Source of the DNA: Heterocephalus glaber
Lineage: Eukaryota > Chordata > Mammalia > Rodentia > Bathyergidae
Length of the DNA stretch: 64,000 nt
NCBI RefSeq assembly: GCF_000247695.1
Contig: NW_004624795.1
Location: 5,286,686-5,350,685, forward strand
Direction: 5' to 3'
This document shows, piece by piece, positions 35,301 to 44,618 of this stretch. A model generated the notes under the pieces. That model saw only the letters and a list, made by a program, of their open reading frames with translations, was not told the DNA's origin and did not search any database. A program made the translations under genes and the position numbers. Positions within the stretch are counted from its first letter, which is position 1; each line of letters opens with the position of its first letter.

Positions 35301-38300
35301 CTGGGCTCAAACTTGCAATCCTCCTGCCTCAGCCTCCCAGAATGCTGTACCACAACACCTGGCTTAAGGTCAGATTTTAGGACCATGGGGACTCTGAGGC
35401 GTCAGCACACCCCGGAGCGGCAGTGTAGGGCCTGACCATCAGCCCCAGTGCCCACCTCCCACAGAGCATGGCCAGGCCAACCCTGACTATCGTCAAGGCA
35501 ACTGCTCTCCCTGGGCCATGAGACAGCAGGTGGCGGAAGCAGCGCCTCAGGCCTGGGCTGCAAACAGGCACTGAGGGATCAAAGCAAAGCCCCCGCATCT
35601 GAGGTCCGCTCCACGGGGCCCAGGTGGGAAAGGTCACTTCTGAGGTCTGCTCTGCTCCCCCCGGAGCCGAGGCCCCGTCCCCCACCACGCGGCTCCCCTG
35701 CCCCTCACCTCCGTTGCGGTGCTTCAGTGCCAGGCACACCTCGATGACCTGCACGCCCAGCTCGTAGTAGAAGTCGCCCACACCCAGCATCTCCGACCAA
35801 AAGCCTTTTCCAGCTACAAAACAGAAACCCAAGAGCCAGCTTATTGCTCCATTTTTGTCCCTTTTATTCCTTCAACAATGGCTGAAAAGATCTCTCTCTA
35901 GGGAGGTCTTTCCCCCAGCCACAAGTCTGGCTCCACTTGTACCTTAGGGTCCCTTGAATCTGACTCTCGGGGAGCCTGTGCTGAAGAACAGGCTCAGACG
36001 GCTGCACAGGATGGACACTGTGCAAGGCCTTTCTGGAGCTGGTTACAGCCCAGCTGGAAGGCTCTGGCCACCTTACATGAGGCCCTGGGTTCCATGCCTA
36101 GCAGGAAGGGAGGACGGCACAGGAAGGGAAAAAGCCCGGTGTGGTGGTGCACACCTGTAATCCCAGCACTCAGGAGGCTGAGGCAGGAGGATTGCCACGA
36201 GTTTGAGGCCAGCCTGAACTGTGTAGTGAGACCCTGTCTCAAAAGAAAAAGAAAAGGAAGGAAAAGGAGGAAAGAGGAAAGGTTCAGCATGCTATAAGAA
36301 TGAGTTTTCGGTGCCTGCCTCGCAAGCGCAAGGTCCAGAGTTCGATTCCTGGTACAAAAAAAAAAAATCGATCTTAAAAGAATGAGTTTTCCTTTCCCAG
36401 AGCAACTCCCAGAGTGAAATAGTGTGGGAAAGGAAGTCTACTCAAGGCTGAGACAAAAATAAGCAGCCTTAGCGTCCTAAAGGTCATGGGGGACAATATT
36501 CAGTTGTTTTTTCTTTTTCTGGTGCTGGGGATTGAACTCAGTCTCACGAATGCTGGGCAAGTGCTCTGCCACTGAGCTACATACAGCCCTGGCCCGCCCA
36601 TCCATGCATCCATCCATCCATTTACTGTGCTTCTGAGGACTGAACAGGGCCTCTGCACTGCGCAGCATCTCCCCTTTTTATTTTGAGACAGCCCTAAGTT
36701 GCCCAGGCAGGGTGCACTCTTCCTGGGTCAGCCTCCCAGTGCTGGCACCACAGGTGTGCACCACCATGCGTGGCTGTCCTGAGACAGGGCCTTGATAAAC
36801 GGCCTAGGCTGACATTCTCGATTCCCTCTCTCAGCCTCCTGAGCAGCGGGAACTGTGGTTGTATGTGCCACACCCGGTGAAGACAACATTCTATTAAGTG
36901 AAAACTGCAGGTTACAGAGCAGTGATTACAGCGTAATTCCAAATATGTGAAGGGTCCAGAAGTCTGAGGCAAATGTCTAGAAAGATATACTAATGTTCTT
37001 CAAGTTACAGTGAGATTATGTCACAAAAAACCCATCATAAACTGAAAATATTACATCAAAAATGCATTTAAAGAGCCAGACCTTACTGGGCATAATGGCA
37101 CAGGCCTATAATACCAGCACTTGGGAGGCTGAGGCAGGAGGATCTCAGGGAGCTCGAGGCCAGCCTGAGCTACCTAGTGAGACCCTGTCTCAATAAGGCA
37201 AAAAATAAAATAAAATAAAATTGCATTTATACACCTGTTCTACAGAACATCACAGGCTAGCAAAACAATCCACTATAGGCTATCGGTTACCCTTCGACTG
37301 AGCCGCCACCCTGTCACAAGAGAAAATCACACCAGGGAAAAGACAGACTGAAAAATTCAAGTATGGTTTCTAGTGAATGCTGTCTGGGGTTTGTCATTTT
37401 TTATTTTTGAGACGGGTTCTTGCCATGTTGCCCAAGCTGGCCTTGAATTCACCACCCTCTGCTTCAGCCTCCCCAGGAGGAATGAGCAGCATGTGGCACC
37501 TGCCCCTGGCTTGCTGTCTGTCTCTCGCTGTTGGCAGCCCTCTCCTCCGGAATTCTAGCACACGGTGGGGGCCTTGCGCTCCCTCCTCTACACTGCATTG
37601 TGCTGACTGACTGCATGACCGCATGCTACTCTCCCCCACAGGAAGGGGGAGGGCAGGCCGGGGCGGGCCCACACCTGCAGTCCAGGCACTGAGAGGCCCA
37701 GGCAGAGGATCCTGTTTCGAAATCAAACTTAAGAAGGGCTGGGGATGCAGCTCAGTGCTAAGAGCTGCCCGCATCCGTGTCCAGGACCTGTGCTCCTGCC
37801 TTGCATCTGCCCCTTCCTGCCAGGCACTGGACATCTCATGGGGACGGCGACCTTGGACACCCACAGGCCCGCCCAGCGGACGCCCCAAGGACAGTGACAG
37901 CAGGGAGGACACGGAGCCCCAAGGACAGTGCCTTACAGGCCAGGGGGTCCACCCCGATGGTCGCGCACATGTCCTGGAACTGCACTCGGAACTCGGGGTT
38001 CTTCCGGATCTCCTGCTTGTGCTTGCTGGCAAACTCCTCCAGGTTGGTCTTGAACATGTCCAGCTGCTTTGACATCTGGGGGATGGATGGCAGGGGGGAG
38101 TCAGGGCCAGCCCAAGTGACAGACACCAAGCAGGTCCCCAGCCAGGAGCAGGGAAAGGCCACTCCTCAGGTGACTACTCCTCGGCTTCTGGTCCCCTCCT
38201 GGCTGCCCCTGCCCCTCCCCCTCCCTACCAGGCTGTGCTCAGCAGGAAGGAGGTCCTGTCCTGTCCTGTCTTGTCCTGTCTTGTCCTGTCCTGTCCTGTC

Positions 38301-39764
38301 CTGTCCTGTTCTGAGACAGCCTCACTATGGAGCCCGGTCTGGCCTCAAACTCCCCGCAATCCTCCTGCCTCTGCCTCCTGAGTGGTGGGATTACAGCTGT
38401 GCACCACACCTGGCTCTCTTCTCCACCCTGAAATGCGTAGTTTTTCAAGCAGCCCTGTTCTAAGACGCTCCAAAGAATTACAGACATGTTTAGTATGGCG
38501 CTTCTCTTTTTCCCAGAAAACAACATTTTTTTAATGGAACTAGGGATTGAACTGAAAGCTTGGCATGTGCTATGCAAGCACTTCTACCGAGCTACAGTCC
38601 CAGCCCTCTTATTTGATTATGTTTGATTTATTTGATTTTTATTTGAGGCAGGGTCTCGCCATGTAGTTCAGGATGGCCTTGAACTCACTATGCAGCCCAG
38701 GCTGTCCTCGAACCCCGAGGTGATTGTCCTGCCTCAGCCTCCCGAGCGCTGGGATGACAGGCGCGTGTCCCCACGTCAGGTGAAGACTGTCAGTAAACTG
38801 AAGGGATGCCTACACTCCACTCTGTCTTGGAAGTGAGGGAAAGCAGTGGTTATTTACCACTCCACTCCCTGGTCTCCTTGGGGATCAACTCCAAGTATGG
38901 GGGAAGGGGGACTGCACAAACCAACACAAAAGGGTTGGGGGTTCTGACTTTTTGTGTGAATTACTTACTCTCTACCCCTAATTAATAAAGACCATCTTCT
39001 GTCCCACCAAGAGTTAACCACTCCTGGCTGAGCACCTTTTTCCAGTATTGGGATTCAATCCAGTGGCGTTCACAATGAGCTATACCCCCTCAGCCCTTTT
39101 TTATTTTTAATTTTGAGACAGTCTCACTAAATCACTAAGTTATCCAGACTGGGCTTGGACTTTCGATCTTCCTGCTTCAGCCTCCCAGAGCACCCGGATT
39201 ACTGGTGGGTCCCACCACACGCACCTCTGAGCCGCATAAAACTCCAACATCTATACATTCTGGGTGGGTTTTGTTCTGTTTGAGGTCCTGGGGATTAAAT
39301 TCAGGAACTCTCAAAAGTTTTCAAAATCTACAAAGGGTTGGGGATGTAGCAGAGTGCTTGCCTAGCAAACACACAGCAATTTCCAGTACTGCAAAAATAA
39401 AAAGTCAATAAAGAAAAAATAAGTAAGTCAATAAATAGCTCTATCATTTACTACACAAGGTAAGTTACTTAGTTAGGCTGGGGATTTAGCTCAGTTGTTC
39501 CACCGCCTGGCCAGCAAGCGCAAGGATCTGAGTTCAAGCCCTGGTACAAAAAAAAAAAAAAAAAGACATTTTTTGCGCCACCTGGCCAGTTACTTAGCGC
39601 CTCGGTGATTTCAATTCTAAACTGCTAACAGTAGAGTTCCTTCTTTAGGACTGTGAGAGACATCTGAAGGTTCTCTGAATTAAAACAGTCACAGCTGGGT
39701 GTGGTGGTGATGTCTATAATCCCTGCATTTGGGAGGCTGAGGCAGGAGGATCTCTGCATAACAA

Positions 39765-39823
<59 letters not shown>

Positions 39824-41758
39824 CTCTCATATATACACAGAGTCACTGTATCAACCCTACCAAAAAAAGTTGGGAGCTTATAAAGGAAGAGTTTTTGAAC
39901 ATGACTGACTCTGACTGCCTGATAAGAACTACAAGCTTGCATTGAGGCAACTGTGATCTTACATAAATGTTAGTTTTTTATTTTGTTTTGTTTTGTTTAA
40001 AACAAGGGTTCCACTAAATTGCTCAGACAGGATCAAATTTGCAATCCTTCCCCCTCAGCCTCCCAAAGTATCCAGAGTACACCTGAGATTACAGGTGTGT
40101 GCCACTGTGCGTGGCTCAAAAAGTACTTCTAGCCAGGCATGGTGGTGCCTACTTGTAACCGCAGCACTCAGGGAGGCTGAGGCAGGAAAATCACAAATTC
40201 AAGCTTAGTCTGGGCAACTGAGTGACATGGCAAGCTCTGTCTCAAAATAAAAAAAATAGGCCCCGGGATTTAGCTCAATGGTGCCACTGCCTGGCTCACA
40301 AGCGCAAGGGCCTGAGTTCCACCCCTGGTACCAAAAAATAATAATAATAATAACAATAAAAAAGAAGCTCAGTGCCAAGGTCCTGGGTTCAATCCCCAGT
40401 ACCACCAAATAAATAAATAAATAAAAATAAAAAAGCCCCTTGGGGCTGGTGATGCTGAGGAAGTAGAGAAAGCAGCTCAGTGGCAGAACACCTGGCTGGC
40501 ATGCACAAGGCCCTGGGCCCACACTCAGCTTTCTTGCCTCAAGGTCTTTGAATAGCCCCATGGTTGACTAGAGCATGAGTCTTCGCAATACAATGCTATT
40601 CTCAAATAAGTGGTAGTGGTTTTGGAGAATCTATTTATTGTGGTACTAGAGATTAAACTCAGGACCTTTGAACTGAGCTACATCTGGTTCCTCCCCACCT
40701 CTGTCTGGACACAGGTCCTTGGAAATTGCCCAGACTGGACTCAAATCTGTGATCCTGCTGGGCACTGTGGTGAACCCCTGTGATCGCAGTACTCAGGAGG
40801 CTGAGGCAGGAGGATTTTCATAAATTTGAGGCCAGCCTGGGCTAGTGAATTCAAGGCCAGCCTGAACTATTTAGTAACACCTTGTCTCAAACACTCCCTC
40901 CCCAAAATTAAAAATAATAAATAAACTTGCAATCCTCCTGCTCAGTCTCTCAGTGCTGCGATTACAAGTGTGTCACACCATGCCTGGCTCGTCTCTAATT
41001 TAGGATGACAGAGGATTGAAAAAGTCAGCGAATGTGAAGAAAATGGCCAAAGGCATTAAGAGTGCTTGCTGGCGCGAGGCCCTGAGTTCAATTCCTAGCA
41101 TGACATAAGAAAAAGGCAGGAGGAAAACAGGGAGGAAAAAAATGGAGAAGTGTCCAGGACCTTATGAGCTTGTAATCATTCAAAGATGCCAGCTAATATT
41201 AGCGTCACCTACACGACCGCAGCAGCCCGAATTCAGGATCTGCCAGACCCCCATATTTTTAGTTCAATCTACACGTCGTTTACACCGAAGGCGTCCTGAC
41301 GGTCCGGTGTCTCCCTCGCTGCCACCACTCACCTGGGTCAGCTGGTCCTCGGCCAGGACGGTGCCCCGCTCCTTATACTTGGCCTGTGGACAGAGACTCG
41401 CGTGAGTGGCAGTGGGCGCTGGGCCCCCGCTGTGTGGCCACATCTGAACTGAGCAAAGGGAAAGTGTCTCTTAATTTTCCTTTCTCTGTGTAAGGAAGGA
41501 CAGGCTGAGGGAGACTTGTCTGTTGTCAAGCTTGGGGAGAGGGGGTTAAGGGGTGCAGAGTCTGGGACGCTGCCACGCCGGTCACCGGGAGCTGGGGACA
41601 CTCTGTGCCCGCGTCCCAAAGCCTGATGGGAGGCGACTTTGGGTGCAGAACTCTGCCGTGCTTTCGTCTCGCGGCCAGGGTGGGGGCCGGCCAGCTGCCC
41701 TCACCTCAGCAAGCTTCTTCTTGGCGATGGCGCCAGCTCCCACCCCGCGGCGGTGCAT
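32222..41758 (-). CDS. SNF8: SNF8: ESCRT-II subunit (VPS22/EAP30)
   Basis: SNF8 with VPS36 and VPS25 forms ESCRT-II, which sorts ubiquitinated membrane cargo into multivesicular endosomes. Eight coding exons on the minus strand, in transcript order: 41758-41705, 41383-41333, 38075-37937, 35813-35709, 34296-34224, 33567-33426, 32844-32770 and 32359-32222. They sum to 777 nt or 258 aa, exactly the human length, with GT/AG at each junction and intact phase. The N terminus [15 protein letters not shown] and a long helical segment ([16 protein letters not shown]) lead into two winged-helix domains with [20 protein letters not shown] and [18 protein letters not shown]. The C terminus is EEASEALP. 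Differences from human are conservative. The gene ends tail-to-tail with UBE2Z and lies downstream of GIP on the same strand. Confidence 0.98.
32770..32844 (-). CDS. SNF8: SNF8 exon 7: second winged helix
   Basis: 75 nt, phase 0 at both ends (acceptor CCCTACAG, donor GTAGGT). Encodes [20 protein letters not shown] and ARQVL, the recognition helix of the C-terminal winged-helix domain. Confidence 0.97.
33226..34164. repeat. SINE pieces in SNF8 introns 5 and 6
   Basis: B1 fragment (-) 33226-33310 (intron 6). In intron 5: an ID-like remnant (+) 33661-33738, then reverse ID 33815-33868, B1 33870-33981, ID 33983-34040 and B1 34041-34164, alternating. Exon 6 (33426-33567) lies between the two groups. 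Confidence 0.78.
33426..33567 (-). CDS. SNF8: SNF8 exon 6: end of first winged helix
   Basis: 142 nt that complete a split Gln codon and then read [20 protein letters not shown], the [17 protein letters not shown] stretch and [10 protein letters not shown]. The donor is GTGCGG. Ile-to-Leu and Thr-to-Ser changes relative to human are conservative. Confidence 0.97.
34224..34296 (-). CDS. SNF8: SNF8 exon 5
   Basis: 73 nt with split codons at both ends (Gly in, Gln out), reading [20 protein letters not shown] and then DVS. The donor is GTAGGT. Confidence 0.97.
34360..35365 (-). repeat. SINEs and an L1 fragment in SNF8 intron 4
   Basis: ID 34360-34422, B1 34425-34555, B1 34885-35010, an L1 ORF2 C-terminal scrap at about 35040-35180 (TTCTTTATATTCTAGATACG), ID 35185-35250 and B1 35258-35365. 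All are reverse. Confidence 0.8.
35709..35813 (-). CDS. SNF8: SNF8 exon 4
   Basis: 105 nt reading [20 protein letters not shown] and then [14 protein letters not shown]. It enters after one base of a Ser codon and leaves after one base of a Gly codon, at the donor GTGAGG. Confidence 0.97.
36010..37790. repeat. SINE-rich SNF8 intron 3
   Basis: Degraded ID (+) about 36015-36110, B1 (+) 36136-36285, 5'-truncated ID (+) 36310-36368, old ID (-) 36505-36595, two worn B1 pieces (-) 36670-36880, B1 (+) 37084-37220, B1 (-) 37393-37500 and an ID piece (+) 37735-37790. A (CATC)n patch lies at 36598-36622. Confidence 0.78.
37937..38075 (-). CDS. SNF8: SNF8 exon 3: helical linker
   Basis: 139 nt after the acceptor ATCCCCCAG, reading [40 protein letters not shown] and GVDPLA. 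Heptad-like hydrophobic spacing fits the long N-terminal helix known in VPS22. Confidence 0.97.
38254..38316 (+). repeat. (TCCTG)n pentanucleotide microsatellite in SNF8 intron 2
   Basis: About eleven units of TCCTG/TCTTG run directly into a reverse B1 (CTGAGACAGCC). The array probably grew from the SINE's terminal pyrimidine tail. Confidence 0.95.
38308..39222 (-). repeat. B1, ID, B1, ID, B1 in SNF8 intron 2
   Basis: Reverse copies at 38308-38420, 38530-38608, 38628-38780, 39040-39098 and 39100-39222. The third has the internal duplication. Confidence 0.83.
39336..41110. repeat. Further SINEs in SNF8 intron 2
   Basis: ID (+) 39336-39400 and 39478-39565, B1 (+) 39690-39760 interrupted by a long (AC)n, worn B1 (-) 39980-40115, B1 (+) 40126-40255, ID (+) 40258-40340, ID scraps 40360-40550, B1 (+) 40755-40900 and an ID tail at about 41060-41110. 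Confidence 0.78.
39764..39821 (+). repeat. (AC)n microsatellite
   Basis: About 28 uninterrupted CA dinucleotides sit where a B1 tail would be expected, followed by TCTCTCTC. Confidence 0.97.
41333..41383 (-). CDS. SNF8: SNF8 exon 2
   Basis: A 51-nt exon, phase 0 on both sides, reading [17 protein letters not shown]. One residue (Thr) differs from the human LAQ ending. Confidence 0.97.
41705..41758 (-). CDS. SNF8: SNF8 exon 1: start codon
   Basis: ATG at 41758-41756 in a good context. Reads [18 protein letters not shown] and stops at the donor GTGAGG. The 5' UTR lies at about 41759-41830. Confidence 0.97.
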
Positions 41759-42060
41759 CCCCGATCTGGGCCCGCGGCCCGCCCCGCCGCCAGGACCCCC
41801 ACTCGCAGCGTCCCGTTTCGGCCCTGGCTCCCAACCCGGAAGTCCGGGGTTGCGCATCATCAGTGCGCGCCGGAAGTCACTGGCCGCGCTTCCGGGCGCG
41901 GCCCGAAGGGCTCTTAGGGTGGTAATCCTACCTTTCGCTGGTGGGCAAGGTCTGAGAGGCCCCGGTGACACGGAAGGTGCGGGGCAGGGATGCGATCCCA
42001 GCCCTCGTTGGCTGGCGCGGAGACGCAGACCCTCGCCGCTGTCATGCTTTGGGCCAGGAC
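41759..42060 (-). promoter_or_regulatory. SNF8: SNF8 CpG-rich promoter with ETS sites
   Basis: GC-rich, TATA-less promoter. ETS/GABP-type CCGGAAGT sits at 41836-41843 and 41870-41877 on the plus strand, and CTTCCGG (the reverse orientation) at 41889-41895. Between them lie TGCGCA and TGCGCGC half-sites of NRF1 type. The CpG-rich stretch runs from about 41540 into intron 1 as well. The TSS is inferred near 41800-41880. Confidence 0.7.
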
Positions 42061-42184
42061 CTCCCAAGACCCCTGCTTTACGGACAGGTCGACAGATGGT
42101 CCCCGATCACATAGAAGCCAGGCCTGTGCTGGCCATCGAACTTCTGTACAGTGCAAAAGCCACGGTTGTCCCGTCAACACATTC

Positions 42185-42945
42185 TTTTAGTTTTTTTTTT
42201 AGACAGGGTCTTGCTACGTAGTTCAGGCTGCTCTTGAACTTACTATCTCAAATTTGTGGCAATCCTCCTGCCTCAGCCTCTGGAGTGCTGGGACCACCCA
42301 GGTTTTTTTTTTTAATTTATTTTCTTATTTTGGTTCATTACAGCCTTTTAAACATACTCTCATACACACTGACCTCCAGTAGACCAATCCACCTCCTTTT
42401 GCATGAAACAGCCCCAATCAGACAAAAATGCAGAAATCTTAATTGGCTTTATTTTCAGCTCTAGAGTTGGGCAGCTCTCCATCCCTTAAAGAAGAGTGTT
42501 TTGATGGTCGCACTTCTAGAGGTCAGGGTTACAGGCAGAAAGTTGAATAAAGCAGAAGCAGGAAGTAGATTGGTCGTTTCAAAGTTACAGTCCTTGTGAA
42601 GTGGGGCCAGGGAGACAGAATAATAGGCAAATAACTGATTGGTTGACATCAGATTATTTCAGGTTACCTTTCAGTGTTAAGAATAAAGGCAAGGGGGACT
42701 TGATTATCATCACAATAGAAAGTGGCCTGGTGGGGAATATCCCTGGAATCCTGTTATCCCAACAATCCTAGTATCCTGACAGATCAAATAAACATCTTAG
42801 TTTTCTGGGCCTCATGGTGCACACCTGTGATCCCAGGGCTCAGGAGGCTGAGGCAGGAGGATTGCTGTGAGTTCCAGGCCAGCCTGGGCACCATTGTGAG
42901 TTTAAGGGCAGCCTGAACTACACAGCAAGACCTGTCTCAAAAACT
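42185..42945. repeat. B1 (-) 42185-42300 and B1 (+) 42795-42945
   Basis: The second copy has the internal duplication (GTGAGTTTAAGGGCAGCCTG) and interrupts the LTR-like sequence described separately. Confidence 0.85.
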
Positions 42946-43090
42946 AGCTTAGCGTCCACTTTGTGATGTGGAGCTTTATGGTGACTCCAATTTGATTTTT
43001 AGCTTAGTGTGTTGGGATCTGGTGCAGGAATTATGGTCTCAGCAGTGGCTAGTGTAATTTCCATCACTCGTGCCCACCTGTGCTGACCTC
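42420..43090. repeat. Possible old LTR-type repeat
   Basis: Sequence on both sides of the B1 (42420-42790 and 42946-43090) reads like a dispersed mammalian repeat (GATTGGTTGACATCAG; GTTGGGATCTGGTGCAGG). I cannot name the family, and no retroviral coding sequence is visible. Confidence 0.3.
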
Positions 43091-43637
43091 CTCGTAGTGT
43101 CTTCGACTCTCTTAAACACCAAATCTGGCCCCCAAGATGCTCACGCTGCCTAGACGCACCCTCCTCCTCCGTGCCCTGGACTCCAGCGTGAGAACCGCAG
43201 AAGGAACTGTTTGCATCCACTCGAATGGGTCACAGCTCCCTGCATGCGGGCCTCACAAGCCAGACATGCGTGGCCCCTGTTCAGACTCCTCGGTTTTCTT
43301 TGGTCTTTCTGACAGAAGTTCTCTGAGCAACTGGTGATTCATGGAAGAGTTCCTGGCTGGAAGGAGCAGCCCAGTTTGTAGCCTTGGCCGGGATTGATGG
43401 TGTGATTCTCTGACCATGGCTGATTTCATTCTCCTAGTGCTTCCCAACCTGATCACAGGTAACTGGATGAGTCAACGATGGCTCCCTGACCTCCGTGCCA
43501 CACACCCTGAGGTCAGGCATCCCACATGGCCTCCCTCTCGCCCTCCCAAGGGCTTGCTGGCCTGTGGCAGGGTGGCTGACTCCTGCGTGGGCTTTTAATT
43601 TCCTACTTCTCTGAGGCACAGTTAACAGCTATTATGT

Positions 43638-44418
43638 TTTTGTCTTTGAGACAAGGTCTCATTCTGTAGTTCAGGCTGGCCTAGGACTCATGGTGATCCT
43701 CCTGCCTCAGCCTCCCGAGTGCAGGGATTACAGGCCTGTGCCACCACACCTGGTTTATTCCCTTCTAAAATTAATTTCTGGGCCAGGGATTTAGCTCAGT
43801 GGTTCCACTGCCTGCCAGGTCCCAAGTTCAATCGCCAGTACCAAAAAAAACCCCACAACATACACAGTGCTAGAATAGGAGGCCTCAGGCATATGATCTT
43901 TTCACAGACAATAAATGGAGGCCCAAAAGAGAAAATAGCAGAGCAGAGCAATGAAGCGTTTGGATCCCAGCTGTCCAGGGCCTAATGGGCTAAATGGGGG
44001 AGGCGCCAGGCTGACTTCGCAGGCGCAGAGCAGATCTTGCAGACCCGAGTGCTGGGCCCTGTTGCAGGCAGCCTGCGTGGGGAGGGATTGAGGTGTGGAC
44101 TTGAGGCAGCTGCCCACTTCCCATCACCCACTACAGCCACCCTGGTCTAAGCCCCCATCATCTAGAATCCCGTGAGAGCCTGAGGAGGCTCTTCCTCTTC
44201 GCCTTCACCCCCATATCATCCCAGTAGATCCTCCTGCTTCAGTCTCCCTGCATGCTGGGCTCATAGGCGTGTGCCACCATGCCCAGCTCAGATGTGTCTC
44301 TCTTTCTCTTTTCTTCTTTTCTTTCTTTGTCTTTTTTTTTTTGGTACCGTGAATCAAACTCAGAACTTTGCACTTGCCAGGCAGGTGCGGTGCCACTGAG
44401 CTAGGTCCCCCGCCCTCA
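43638..44418. repeat. B1 (-), ID (+), B1 (-), ID (-) downstream of GIP
   Basis: B1 43638-43756, ID 43780-43846 (shortened), B1 fragment 44210-44285 and ID 44330-44418. The last lies about 100 bases past the GIP polyadenylation site. 43091-43637 is unassigned. Confidence 0.83.
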
Positions 44419-44519
44419 GATGTGTGTCTTTCCACTGGGAGGGACAAGCATACGCAGACACCCACACACAGGCCCTGTGCACGCTCCGCAGACGTCTGAA
44501 TCAGCTCAGGATAGACAAG

Positions 44520-44618
44520 CGATTTATTTCAGCACATTCTTTATTGGGCTGGCTTCTTAGGGACTCTGGAGTGAGGAGGGGCGGAGCTGGGCAGGCAGAG
44601 GGCAGAGTTCAGCTGGAC
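44520..44618 (-). CDS. GIP: GIP last exon: three codons, stop and 3' UTR
   Basis: After the acceptor CCCCGCCCAG, ten coding bases finish an Arg codon and add Ser, Ser and TGA (44609-44611). This mirrors the human ending LRSR. AATAAA (plus strand TTTATT, 44540-44545) lies about 64 nt downstream. The 3' UTR resembles the human one (CCTCACTCCAGA). Confidence 0.85.
44540..44545 (-). terminator. GIP: GIP polyadenylation signal AATAAA
   Basis: Reads CCAATAAAGAATG in the GIP sense, close to the human GIP mRNA end (CCAATAAAGT). Confidence 0.8.

Noticed and set aside
39764..39821. CRISPR-like or satellite array
   Set aside because: A plain CA dinucleotide microsatellite. No repeat-spacer structure occurs in the window.
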